A stretch of 40,780 nucleotides of DNA from Sphingobacteriaceae bacterium (GCA_947480015.1 CANKBS010000031.1:1-40780); one strand, 5' to 3'. Positions 16,378-25,099 are shown, numbered from the stretch's first letter. A program made the numbers and translations. Notes: a model not told the origin generated them from the letters alone.

Positions 16378-16929
16378 TCATGCCAACCTTAATAAACATC
16401 GTTCCTTCTGTAACAACGTATTCTCAGGCTCAACCAATAAACTCAAGCGCGCCTGTTGTAATTCTTTTCTGTAACTAGCTTTTAATTCGCGCCGTTTAAT
16501 GGCTTCTAAAAATCGTTTTACCTGCTCCTTGTTTTCTAAGATCAGTCCCGGCACTTTAACCGGCACTCCCTCATGCTTTGCCACCATGGTAAAATAGGAC
16601 GTATTGGTGTGTTTTACCGTACCAACTTTAAAATCCTCTGCAATCACTTTAATGCCAATGACCATCGAGGATGTCCCCACATAATTCACCGAGGCATACA
16701 TGCTCACCATCTCCCCTACTTCTACAGGTTCTAAGAAATCAACATTATCAACCGATACCGTGACGCAATAATTGCCGGCATGCTTGGAAGCACAGGCATA
16801 AGCCACCTTGTCCATGAGTGACAATAAAATACCTCCGTGAATTTTTCCGCCAAAATTGGCATAAGCCGGAATCATTAATTCGGTGATGGTGGTTTGAGAA
16901 TAACTGACCTCTCTGAAATTTTCTTCCAT
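16378..16929 (-). CDS. Hotdog-fold acyl-CoA thioesterase
   Basis: A 183-residue protein with one hotdog domain at about 8-125. ANFGGKIHGGILLSLMDKVA is the classic 'N..G..hGG.l...mD' motif of the acyl-CoA thioesterase group, with the Asp at about residue 41 as catalytic acid. VTVSVDNVDFLEPVEVGEMV and VNYVGTSSMVIGIKVIAED follow. The C-terminal about 50 residues are a helical extension, found in many Bacteroidota homologues. It should hydrolyse acyl-CoA thioesters in the cytoplasm; chain length cannot be told. It is transcribed divergently from the glycosyltransferase gene. Confidence 0.9.
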   Translation of the reverse strand: MEENFREVSYSQTTITELMIPAYANFGGKIHGGILLSLMDKVAYACASKHAGNYCVTVSVDNVDFLEPVEVGEMVSMYASVNYVGTSSMVIGIKVIAEDFKVGTVKHTNTSYFTMVAKHEGVPVKVPGLILENKEQVKRFLEAIKRRELKASYRKELQQARLSLLVEPENTLLQKERCLLRLA

Positions 16930-17033
16930 GTGCTATGTTTTATGAATGAAAGTATGAAATTATCCCTAAGCAACCAAGAATCCGAATTCATTCACAATTA
17001 ACATAACTCATTTCCTGCATTCATAATAAAAAC

Positions 17034-17041
17034 TAATTTTG
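17034..17041 (+). promoter_or_regulatory. Putative -7 box of the glycosyltransferase gene
   Basis: TAATTTTG matches TAnnTTTG and ends only 5 bases before the ATG at 17047. A TTTC at 17011 is 19 bases upstream, a near match to the -33 TTTG element. Such spacing would give a leaderless or nearly leaderless transcript. Confidence 0.5.
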
Positions 17042-17046
17042 CAGCC

Positions 17047-18189
17047 ATGGATCAGGAACAGCGTTTAAAAATTTTCATTGTCGGACCGGCTTTCCCTTTG
17101 CGTGGTGGTCCGGCTCAATTTAATGAAAACCTTTGTCTGGAGTTAAACAAAAAGTACGACGCGCAAATCATTTCTTATTCGCTGCAATACCCCAACTTTT
17201 TATTTCCGGGCTCCAGTCAGTTTGAAACAAGCGGACAAGCCCCTCAGGGCATTAAAATCCACACGCTCATCAATACCGTCAATCCTTTTAACTGGATTAA
17301 AGTGGCGCTGTTTATCCGCAAAGAAAAACCTGATTTTATTTTGTTTCGTTTTTGGCTGCCTTTTTTTGGTCCAAGTTTAGGAACCATTGCCCGCCTGGTG
17401 CGCTCACGTACAAAGATTTTGGCGCTTACCGACAATATTTTACCGCACGAAAAACGCATCGGCGATAAACTCTTTACGCGTTATTTTATTCGCTCGTGCG
17501 ATGGCTTTATTGCCATGAGCCGAAAAGTGTTGAATGACATTTCGTTGTTCTCAAAAACACATCACAAGGCCTACTCCCCGCATCCCATGTACGAAACATA
17601 CGGACCCCTGGTAAGCCTGCAGGAAGCCCGTAAAAAATTACAACTCGACCCCGAAGATAAAATCATTCTTTTTTTTGGTTTGATACGGCATTACAAAGGT
17701 CTGGATATTTTGATGGAAGCCATGGCCCGGCCGGAAGTAAAAAAACAAAAAATAAAATTGCTCATTGCGGGTGAGTTTTATGAGGACAAACAACCTTATT
17801 TAGATCTCATTCAAAAATACGACTTACACGATCACATTATTTTACACGATAAGTTTATCGCCAACAACGACGTACGGTATTATTTCTGCGCTTCTAATTT
17901 GGTGGCACAAACGTATCGTAATGCTACGAACAGTGGCGTGACCATGGTTGGTTATTACTATCAAAAACCCATGCTGGTAAGCAATGTGGGAGGCTTGGCC
18001 GAAATTGTTCCAAATGAAAAGTGTGGTTACGTTTTAGAAAACTCGGCGCCCGTAATTGCCGAAAAAATAGTTGATTATTTTAGTAATAACCGCGAAGAAA
18101 AATTTACTAAGAACGTCATCAACGAAAAGAAAAAATACGAGTGGCAGGAATTTGTGAATACTTTGGTGACGCTGTATAATATGTGTTAG
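17047..18189 (+). CDS. Glycosyltransferase family 4 protein
   Basis: A 380-residue GT-B fold enzyme. The N-terminal domain begins IFIVGPAFPLRGGPAQFNEN, where the glycine-rich loop of the acceptor domain is visible. The C-terminal donor domain has KIILFFGLIRHYKGLDILME near 215 (the 'fvGri...KG...l' signature), KLLIAGEFYED near 250, and ATNSGVTMVGYYYQKPMLVS followed by VGGLAEIV, the nucleotide-sugar EX7E-like region. It transfers a sugar from an activated donor, probably to a lipid-linked or surface glycan; the substrate is unknown. It stands alone, with no other glycan genes nearby. No signal peptide. Confidence 0.88.
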   Translation: MDQEQRLKIFIVGPAFPLRGGPAQFNENLCLELNKKYDAQIISYSLQYPNFLFPGSSQFETSGQAPQGIKIHTLINTVNPFNWIKVALFIRKEKPDFILFRFWLPFFGPSLGTIARLVRSRTKILALTDNILPHEKRIGDKLFTRYFIRSCDGFIAMSRKVLNDISLFSKTHHKAYSPHPMYETYGPLVSLQEARKKLQLDPEDKIILFFGLIRHYKGLDILMEAMARPEVKKQKIKLLIAGEFYEDKQPYLDLIQKYDLHDHIILHDKFIANNDVRYYFCASNLVAQTYRNATNSGVTMVGYYYQKPMLVSNVGGLAEIVPNEKCGYVLENSAPVIAEKIVDYFSNNREEKFTKNVINEKKKYEWQEFVNTLVTLYNMC

Positions 18190-18199
18190 TTGGAATCAC

Positions 18200-18520
18200 C
18201 CACTTTTGAACCACCCTTCGACTCCGCTCAGGGCAAGCATAAGGGCATATAAGGAAAATTTTTTTGAACTATTTAAACCAACTTGAACCTTTGAACCATA
18301 TGAACCATTTTAAACTTTGAACGTCACCCTGAGCAAGTTTATGCTGAGCAAGTTTATGCTGAGCTTGCCGAAGCATCGAAGCATCGAAGGGTGAACCCCT
18401 TTGAATGTCATCCTGAGCCTGCCGAAGGATGAACCAGTTGAACTTTTCCCAAAGTCATCCTGAGCCTGTCGAAGGATGAACCTTAAACGTCACCCTGAGC
18501 CTGCCGAAGGGTTGAACTAC
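18200..18520. repeat. Cluster of CTGAGCCTGTCGAAG repeats
   Basis: Four or five copies of a CATCCTGAGCCTG(T/C)CGAAGGATG or CACCCTGAGC..GAAGGGTG unit lie in about 300 bp (around 18328, 18410, 18454, 18490), plus a related CCCTTCGACTCCGCTCAGGG at 18216. One unit carries an internal duplication (GAGCAAGTTTATGCT twice). Each unit is a short imperfect hairpin. Two degenerate copies also occur near 2715 and 2880. The 18190-18719 spacer contains no gene besides these and the palindrome at 18543. Confidence 0.75.
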
Positions 18521-18542
18521 TTCAAACCCTTTAAACCCGTCT

Positions 18543-18580
18543 TATGAACAACTGTTAATACTTTATAACAGTTGTTCATA
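18543..18580. repeat. Perfect 15-bp inverted repeat upstream of the SMC operon
   Basis: TATGAACAACTGTTA (18543-18557) and TAACAGTTGTTCATA (18566-18580) are exact reverse complements around an 8-base loop. The plus strand continues CTTTTTATTTTTAACTTTTT, so it could serve as a terminator for upstream transcription, although the nearest upstream stop codon is 350 bp away. It lies 140 bp before the first gene of the SMC operon, so an operator role is the alternative. Confidence 0.65.
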
Positions 18581-18719
18581 CTTTTTATTTTTAACTTTTT
18601 TCTGAATAGGCTTATAATCAGGCGCTTTATTTTAAAAAGTTAATTACCTCCTTATTTGTTAATAACCGCGTTTTCAGGGCTCCCAAAGCCTTAGTATATT
18701 TAGTCGTTATCATCTTTCT

Positions 18720-19970
18720 ATGGCATTACAGGTAAACGTAAACGATATCTTATCCCAGCTCTACCAACATCGCGGTGTGGTGGAGTTTTTATTTGCGAAC
18801 CGCGAGAACATAACGGTTAACGAATTGTTGTCGCGCGAAGACATCTCGCAGGAACAATTCCAGAAACTGAAATCCCTCGATCTGGTTTACGAATACGAAA
18901 GCATTGTGAGTCTGAACGACGCCGTGGTGGCCATGTTCGAAGACTTTATGGAAATCGGTGAAGTAACCCCGGGTTTCATCAACGACTACATCAACGAACT
19001 TAACCGTCACATTCGTTTTTACCAGGAAGCCCGCGAAATGCGGTTCTTACGAAGTATCAAAAAATACCTCAAACGCATCAATGCCACGCTTACCCGCGAG
19101 ATCATCAAGTTGCAAAAAAATGTGGATGATACGTACAAAAACGAAAGTAATTACCGCATCAAACTTCAGAAACTCGAAGACTACCGCGAGAAAAGGGATA
19201 CCATCATTGAGTTCATCAAAAAAACGTCTGATGTGGTGGAAGAAACCCGTAATCTTTTCAGCTTAACCAACGACTCCGAACTCTTCGGTATCGTGCAGGC
19301 TTTAAAGGTGAGCCTCATTGAGAACCTCGATTACCTGATCGAAATTCAAACCGACATTACCGATTACATTAATAAAATTCAGTTCCAACTCGACGTTTAT
19401 AAAAAAGCGCAACGTCTCAAAGAAATTAAAGATCACGGCACACTCCGCTTTAAATCAAATTTCCACGAAACGGTGAGTAATGTGAATACCCTGCGTTATA
19501 ACGGCATTAAAACACCAAAAACAAAAATTTCAATCGACTTTTTGTATACCGACGACGGGCATATTTTGTGTAAACGTATTTCTGAAAAATACAAACTCAC
19601 CCGCCTCATGGTGCGTGGCCTGGCCGATAGAATGGCAGGAAACTTCAAGGACAAAGGTCTGGAACAACAAATTAAACTCGATACCGAAAAACTGGTAGAG
19701 CGCTTTATTGTACAAAACAAAGCCAATTTGTTTGAATACTTAATGGATTACAAATTCCCCAAAGCCATTGGTACCGTTACCTTTGAAGACCGCTTAAGTT
19801 TGTTTGTGGAAATCGCCATGGAATATCAGAATACCCTCGATTTTAAATACCGTTTGCAGTATTACGATTATCAAGATAATGAAAAAAAGAACAAACGTTT
19901 AGGCTATACACTCATTTTACCAAAAGCAGAAACAGAAAAAAAGAAAAAAAGTAAAACCGAAGCCAACTAA
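18720..19970 (+). CDS. MksF/JetA-like kleisin subunit of an SMC complex
   Basis: A 416-residue soluble protein. Residues 1-70 look like a winged helix (DILSQLYQHRGVVEFLFANR, ITVNELLSREDISQEQFQKL). About 80-250 is a long helical middle (RFLRSIKKYLKRINATLTRE, NLDYLIEIQTDITDYINKIQ). Residues 265-400 form a second globular, probably winged-helix domain (FPKAIGTVTFEDRLSLFVEI). The wHTH-helices-wHTH layout and its place before a KITE-like gene and an SMC-like ATPase match MksF/JetA kleisins, which bridge the SMC heads. The assignment rests on architecture and gene order more than on sequence identity. The tail is Lys-rich (KKKKSKTEAN). It is followed after 31 bp by the MksE-like gene. Confidence 0.75.
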   Translation: MALQVNVNDILSQLYQHRGVVEFLFANRENITVNELLSREDISQEQFQKLKSLDLVYEYESIVSLNDAVVAMFEDFMEIGEVTPGFINDYINELNRHIRFYQEAREMRFLRSIKKYLKRINATLTREIIKLQKNVDDTYKNESNYRIKLQKLEDYREKRDTIIEFIKKTSDVVEETRNLFSLTNDSELFGIVQALKVSLIENLDYLIEIQTDITDYINKIQFQLDVYKKAQRLKEIKDHGTLRFKSNFHETVSNVNTLRYNGIKTPKTKISIDFLYTDDGHILCKRISEKYKLTRLMVRGLADRMAGNFKDKGLEQQIKLDTEKLVERFIVQNKANLFEYLMDYKFPKAIGTVTFEDRLSLFVEIAMEYQNTLDFKYRLQYYDYQDNEKKNKRLGYTLILPKAETEKKKKSKTEAN

Positions 19971-20001
19971 TAACTAAAAACAAAAAAACTAAACACGCAA
20001 C

Positions 20002-20607
20002 ATGTTAGCAGAAGACTATAACTTACCAAAACAAACACACGAAATATTTTCGGTGATGGCACGTGGCAATTTTATTTCCAGCAATGGAACCCGTGATGGC
20101 ATGAACCGTTTATACGACATCATTAACAATCCCGAAAACTTCGATCGTTTACAAGCCTACTTCAACGTCATTCGTTACAACATTGAGCGTGGCAATAATT
20201 TCTTCTATTTCTCAAAATTGCACGAAGCCAACTCTGAACTTGAAAAAAAATTAGAACGTTTTGAACGTTATATCGACATCATCGACCTTTTTGCCAGTAT
20301 GGATAATAAAATCACCATTGGCAGCCGATTTCGTCCGGGTGAAATTGCAGAAGAGTGTAATGCCAACGTGCGTTTGAAACAAAAATTACAAAAAATTCCT
20401 CTTTACCGTTCAGAGACCTTACACAACAAAGTACGCGAGATCTGTGATTTAATGAGCCGCGATTCGTATTTAGAACTCGAAGACGAAAAAACTGAATCGT
20501 ACAAAGTGCTAGATTCGTATACCTACTTACTGGATGTGATTAATTCTGTAGCTATTTATGAAGACAGCAGTAATACTGATAATGCACAAGGATTGATCTA
20601 TAACTAA
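20002..20607 (+). CDS. MksE/JetB-like (KITE) subunit of an SMC complex
   Basis: A 201-residue protein of the usual MksE/JetB size. The N-terminus has IFSVMARGNFISSNGTRDGM and NRLYDIINNPENFDRLQAYF, then IRYNIERGNNFFYFSKL, resembling the 'L..G.fi...s....yr.LYd.i....e.l..yF..ig..le.g.gyfYf' pattern of MksE proteins. LERFERYIDIIDLF and a C-terminal winged-helix part ending LEDEKTESYKVLDSYTYLLD follow. In known complexes this subunit dimerises and binds the kleisin. The stop is 135 bp from the SMC-like gene, and that gap contains a perfect 18-bp palindrome. Confidence 0.75.
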   Translation: MLAEDYNLPKQTHEIFSVMARGNFISSNGTRDGMNRLYDIINNPENFDRLQAYFNVIRYNIERGNNFFYFSKLHEANSELEKKLERFERYIDIIDLFASMDNKITIGSRFRPGEIAEECNANVRLKQKLQKIPLYRSETLHNKVREICDLMSRDSYLELEDEKTESYKVLDSYTYLLDVINSVAIYEDSSNTDNAQGLIYN

Positions 20608-20613
20608 CCCTTC

Positions 20614-20631
20614 GTCCGATAGCTATCGGAC
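20614..20631. repeat. 18-bp palindrome GTCCGATAGCTATCGGAC
   Basis: A perfect palindrome within CCCTTCGTCCGATAGCTATC..CTTCGCTCAGGG, whose outer CCCT/AGGG also pairs. The core GTCCGATAGCTATCGGA recurs at 8213-8229, so it is a dispersed repeat. Here it sits between the second and third genes of the SMC operon, where a hairpin in the transcript could stabilise or attenuate it. Confidence 0.7.
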
Positions 20632-20742
20632 TTCGCTCAGGGTCCGCCGGGTAGATAAAAATTAGTTTAGATTGTTACAACAAGGAACAGAAAGAAGACT
20701 AAGCTTAAAACAGAATTAAAGAAGAAACAATTAAGATAGAAA

Positions 20743-23700
20743 ATGGAAAACTGCAGAATATTAAATAGAATTGTAGAGATAAATATTTCAAACGTAAAGT
20801 ACGCCGATATTGAATTGAGTGGGAATACCTGTTTTGTGGGAACGAATAACTTCGGTAAAACATCCCTGCAACGTGCCATTTTATTCTTTTACAGCGCCAA
20901 CAGCCGTGGATTGGGCATCTCAGCTTCTCAAAAACCTTTTGAGGAACACTACTTCCGTTATGAGAACTCCTATATCATTTATGAAATTGCAACCGAAGAC
21001 AAACCTTTCTTTGTGATCGTTTACCGTCACAATAAAATTGTGTTCCGTTTTGTGGATGCGGCTTTTGATCCGGATTTATTTTTCACGGCCAACGATGATG
21101 CCATGAAGATAAAGGATATTATTGCGAACATGGAGAAGCGTGGTATTTATATCTCCAACCAGATCGATACCTTTGAAAGATACCGGAACATTATTTTCGG
21201 AACAGAAACCGACAAACAATTATCGAAATTCCACTTATTAAAAGGAAACGAAAAATATCAAAACATTCCAAAATCCATTACCAATGTATTCTTGTCATCA
21301 AAGAGCAGTGTGGATTCGCGCTTTATTAAAGATTTTATTGCTAACTCCTTAACTACCGAAAACAGCAGCATTAAACTTGAGCAGGTAGAACGTCAGTTAC
21401 GCCAGTTCAACGAAAAGTATTCCGATATTGAGACCTATCTCAAAAAAGAATCACAACAACTCATTGAGTTGATCGACAAAAAATACGATCAGGTACACAT
21501 GCTCAAAGGCGCGCAAATGGAAATGGCCGATAAACTCGGTAGCAGTTTGCGTTTCGCCGAATCACAAAATGAAGCCATTCGTGAAGCCGCTAAGAAAAAA
21601 GAAGAAGAACTCGATTTACTGTCGGCCGAACACGAAACGATTAAAGAACAACTAGAAGGTAAATCAAACGACATTCGCGAAGAAATTGGTTATTACGACC
21701 GTACCATTCGTGAGGCCAACAAAAAATTAAAAGAATACAAAGAAAAAAACATTGATGCCGCCGTTGAAAAAAACAACGAGCGCGAAAAACTACAGGTTGA
21801 ACTCAACATCGCCCGTCGTGAATACGAAAGTTTAACATCCAACGTGGCAAGCATCGAGTTAAAATACTCTTCTCTTATCGAGCAATTGCGCAATGATAAA
21901 AGTGCTTACGTCAACAAAATAAATTCACGTACCTCCGAAATCTTTAATCACTACAACGAATTACAACTCCTTCAGAAAAATGAATTTAATAAACGGGATG
22001 CCGAGTTAAAACAAAAACGTGAAGAAGGTATTGGTGAAGTAAATGCAGAGGTTACTTCCAAACAAATTGAATTCAACGAATTAAAAAGTGAAGAAAAAGT
22101 AATCCGTACAACTCGTTTTTACGAACAAGAAATAAAAAGTCTCGAAAACGAATTGGCCGAATTACGCGCCGTAAATTACAAGAACAAAAGTGAGCGCGCC
22201 ATTAAACAAAACATGGTGGTTACCATCCAACGTGAGTGGGAAGCTTTGGAAACAAAATTAAAAGCCTCACTCAACAACCGTGTTAACCAAACCAATAACG
22301 AGATCATCAAAATTAAAAATGAGATCAAGGATATTGAAGGGAAATTAAATGTACAACACGATGCCTTTTACGGCTTCCTCGAAAAAAATGTAAAAAACTG
22401 GCACCAGACCATTGGTAAAGTGGTGAACGAAAAATTACTGTTCCGCACCGATATCTCCCCTGAATTAAAACAGGAAACGGCCGACAGTCTTTATGGCATA
22501 AGTCTGAACCTCGAACCGGTTGAGATCGTTTCAAAATCCATTGAAGAATATCAGTTTGAGAAAAACGAACGCATGGCTCAGATCCGTGATCTGGAAGAAG
22601 CACTCAACCTGTTTCAAACCGCCAACAACGAAGAAAAAATGCTGGCTGCCGATAAATTCGGAAAACAACTGGGTGAGTTAAAAGAAGATGTAAAAGTGCT
22701 TTCTTACTCGCTTGAATTAGCCGAAAAACGCGAACAAAAATTAGGGCATGAACTCGAAGACTGGAGCAGTCGTGCCGGCAAAGAAGTGGAACAATCACTC
22801 AGCGGCAACCGTCAGCGTTTAAATATCATTGAAGAAGAGTTAGCCATTCTTACTAAAAAGAAGAACCTCCTCATCAATGATTTCACCACACAATTCGATA
22901 AATTAAAAGCCTACAACGAAGAACGTCTGGCTGAATTAAAAGAACGTCAGGAATCAGAAGTTTCGGAACTGGAAGTAGAAAAGAAAAACCAGGTTAAGGA
23001 ATTCGAAAACAAAGAAGAAGAATTAGGCAAAGAAAAAGACAGCAATTTTAAAAGCAAAGGGGTTGATGCCAAACAATTAAAGAACGTTGAAACCCGCATG
23101 AAAGAATTGCAGGAGGCTTTGAAGGAGATTGAACAGTATGCACAGATCATCAGCGATTACCTCAAAGATAAACGCGAAACCTTTGATCGTTTACCTGATC
23201 TCATTCAAAAGAAAGATGAGTTCGTGAAAACCAATAACGACTTGCATGCTCAGTTAGAAGAAACCACCCGCAAGTTTAACATGAAACGCATGGAACTGAA
23301 TAAACAGAAACGTGCCTTTGATGAAGAACTCATTGATTTTAATAACGGGATCAATTTCTACAGTAACAACTTCCGCGAAACGCCAGTATACACCAAGTAT
23401 TCCGACATTATCGAACGCGCCGAATCAAAACGTACCAATTACCACATCATGGATTTGTGTACACAATTATTAAAGAATGATTCACACTTTAATGAAGAAT
23501 ACGGTGCATTTCAACGTTATGTAAACGAGTTTGCCGGTAAATTCAGAATAGAGAATCACTTTAATTTTGTAATCCGTAACGATGCCTCACAAGGCGAATA
23601 CGAACGTTTTGCACAAAACTTACGTTCCTTCATCAACGAAAATAAAATTGAACTATCCATCGCTGAAACGGCCACACAAATTGGTTTGGTAACCGATAGT

Positions 23701-24426
23701 ATTGCTACGAAAGTAAAAGAGTTAAGCGGACAAAAAGATAAGATCCAACACATCATTGGTTTAATTGCTGAAGATTTTAAGAAAGCAGAATTTGAAGAAA
23801 GTAAATTAATTGAGTTTATTAAGATCCGTCTGGAAGAATCAGATAACAAAGTTTATCGTTTATTAAAACGCATTCAGGAATTCCGTGAAGAGAACGGCTT
23901 GGTGTATAACGAAGGTTTATTTAATACCGATTTTGCAACCGGTCAAAAACGTGAGATCAGCACCCGCGCTGTTAAATTACTCGAACAATTACGCACCGCT
24001 ATTAAAGAACAAGAGCAGGAAGAAATTCGTTTACAGGATTTGTTTGAATTAAAATTCAACATTAAAGAAGGTATGAACGAAACCGGCTGGACACATAAAA
24101 TCGACAGCATTGGTAGTACCGGAACCGATATCCTTGTAAAAGCGATCATTTATATCACCCTCTTACACGTGTTTATTAAAGAGTCGTCGCACCGTAGCAG
24201 TAAAGACTTTAAAGTACATTGTATTATTGACGAGGTAGGACAAATTTCGGCGCATTACCTGCGTGAGTTATTACGTTTTGCCAAAAACAGAAATATTATG
24301 ATGATCAATGGTCTCCCTAATAAATCAGGTTTGGAAAGTCACTACAAATACACTTACCAGTTCAGAAGAGAAGAGAACAACAATGTTCGCATCTTCCCAA
24401 GCATTGTAACGGAAGTAGAGGCTTAA
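20743..24426 (+). CDS. SMC-like ATPase, MksB/JetC-type (DUF3584-like)
   Basis: A 1227-residue protein with an SMC layout. The N-terminal ATPase half has Walker A GTNNFGKTS at 33-41, in which a Phe stands where many SMC proteins have Ser or Gly. Long coiled coils (about 245-535 and 610-900, Glu/Lys-rich heptads) flank a non-coiled hinge-like segment at about 535-605 (FYGFLEKNVKNWHQTIGKVV). The C-terminal head has an atypical signature SIGSTGTDILVKAI (1122-1135) in place of LSGGQ, Walker B VHCIIDE ending at D1163/E1164, and a late SGLESHYKYTYQF segment. The N-terminus (INISNVKYADIELSGNTCFV) and size recall the DUF3584 ATPase family and, by operon context, MksB/JetC. Role inferred: DNA loop extrusion or plasmid restriction together with the two upstream proteins. 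ATG 20743 precedes the first beta strand directly. Confidence 0.82.
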   Translation: MENCRILNRIVEINISNVKYADIELSGNTCFVGTNNFGKTSLQRAILFFYSANSRGLGISASQKPFEEHYFRYENSYIIYEIATEDKPFFVIVYRHNKIVFRFVDAAFDPDLFFTANDDAMKIKDIIANMEKRGIYISNQIDTFERYRNIIFGTETDKQLSKFHLLKGNEKYQNIPKSITNVFLSSKSSVDSRFIKDFIANSLTTENSSIKLEQVERQLRQFNEKYSDIETYLKKESQQLIELIDKKYDQVHMLKGAQMEMADKLGSSLRFAESQNEAIREAAKKKEEELDLLSAEHETIKEQLEGKSNDIREEIGYYDRTIREANKKLKEYKEKNIDAAVEKNNEREKLQVELNIARREYESLTSNVASIELKYSSLIEQLRNDKSAYVNKINSRTSEIFNHYNELQLLQKNEFNKRDAELKQKREEGIGEVNAEVTSKQIEFNELKSEEKVIRTTRFYEQEIKSLENELAELRAVNYKNKSERAIKQNMVVTIQREWEALETKLKASLNNRVNQTNNEIIKIKNEIKDIEGKLNVQHDAFYGFLEKNVKNWHQTIGKVVNEKLLFRTDISPELKQETADSLYGISLNLEPVEIVSKSIEEYQFEKNERMAQIRDLEEALNLFQTANNEEKMLAADKFGKQLGELKEDVKVLSYSLELAEKREQKLGHELEDWSSRAGKEVEQSLSGNRQRLNIIEEELAILTKKKNLLINDFTTQFDKLKAYNEERLAELKERQESEVSELEVEKKNQVKEFENKEEELGKEKDSNFKSKGVDAKQLKNVETRMKELQEALKEIEQYAQIISDYLKDKRETFDRLPDLIQKKDEFVKTNNDLHAQLEETTRKFNMKRMELNKQKRAFDEELIDFNNGINFYSNNFRETPVYTKYSDIIERAESKRTNYHIMDLCTQLLKNDSHFNEEYGAFQRYVNEFAGKFRIENHFNFVIRNDASQGEYERFAQNLRSFINENKIELSIAETATQIGLVTDSIATKVKELSGQKDKIQHIIGLIAEDFKKAEFEESKLIEFIKIRLEESDNKVYRLLKRIQEFREENGLVYNEGLFNTDFATGQKREISTRAVKLLEQLRTAIKEQEQEEIRLQDLFELKFNIKEGMNETGWTHKIDSIGSTGTDILVKAIIYITLLHVFIKESSHRSSKDFKVHCIIDEVGQISAHYLRELLRFAKNRNIMMINGLPNKSGLESHYKYTYQFRREENNNVRIFPSIVTEVEA

Positions 24427-24450
24427 TTTAGACTTATTGAATTTACATTT

Positions 24451-24487
24451 AACCCGGTTCTGAACATTCAGGATCGGGTTTTTTAAT
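24451..24487. terminator. Bidirectional intrinsic terminator after the SMC operon
   Basis: AACCCGGTTCTGA and TCAGGATCGGGTT form a stem (two G-U pairs) with loop ACAT, followed on the plus strand by TTTTTTAATTTT. It ends the SMC operon, and its minus-strand reading (T-rich arm AAATGTAAAT) also faces the end of the convergent ORF6N gene at 24489. Confidence 0.8.
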
Positions 24488-24488
24488 T

Positions 24489-25084
24489 TTATTTTCTAAG
24501 GCTTTTATTGGTCTTTCGTTTAGCAGTCGGCTTCTTCACTACTCTTTTCTTTTTTGGAATCTTAAAGCCGATTTTTTTGCGTGGTTTCGACGACTTGTCT
24601 ATAAACTCATCAAAGTATCTGAAAACGATTTCAATGTTCTTATCATGATTTTCAATTTTCTTTTTAATCTTTTCAATTTCCAATTTCAATTCTGTGTGAG
24701 TAACAAGCACCTCTCTTAATTTCACGAAAATTTCGATAATCCTAATACTTACCAAAACCGCCTGATCGCTCTTTAGTACATTGGCCAGCATTAACACGCC
24801 ATGTTCGGTAAAAGCATATGGCAAAGTACCGCCCAGAGCGGCTCGCGAAGGTATCGCATTTTGCGATACCATAACATCCACCTCATTTTCGCTCAGTTGG
24901 AACATAAAATGCTCAGGAAACTTTGAATAATTCCTTTTTACCTGTTCACGAAGACGGATGGCCTTAACCCCGTAAAGTGCCGCCAAATCACGATCTACCA
25001 TGATTTTCTGACCACGCAAAACATAAATCTTGTCATGACCACTTCCTGCGGAACCAGGCTTAAATTAGACTTTCTCTTGCTCAT
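24489..25084 (-). pseudogene. ORF6N-domain DNA-binding protein, frameshifted near its start
   Basis: From 25019 leftward the frame encodes an ORF6N domain: RGQKIMVDRDLAALYGVKAI, LREQVKRNYSKFPEHFMFQL, VMVSQNAIPSR and LPYAFTEHGVLMLANVLKSD. The C-terminus is a Lys-rich tail. That frame has no ATG before an upstream stop, only TTG at 25019. In another frame an ATG at 25084 gives MSKRKSNLSLVPQEVVM, the usual N-terminus of this family. Adding one base at about 25033 (ATGACAAG to ATGAACAAG) joins both into ..EVVMNKIYVLRGQK.., so a 1-base deletion is likely. It could also be a sequencing error, or the short TTG-started form could still be made. Similar domains occur in phage antirepressor-like proteins. 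Confidence 0.7.
24850..24870. promoter_or_regulatory. 21-bp palindrome inside the ORF6N gene
   Basis: GGTATCGCATTTTGCGATACC is a 9-bp perfect inverted repeat around TTT. On the coding strand it spells VSQNAIP codons, a conserved part of the ORF6N family. The identical 21 bases occur again upstream of the gene at 25100-25120. Confidence 0.55.
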
Positions 25085-25099
25085 TTGTATTCAATTTCA

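Noticed and set aside
18720-24426. Complete Wadjet (JetABCD) system
   Set aside because: No JetD-like gene follows; the operon ends in a terminator and the next gene is an ORF6N protein on the other strand.
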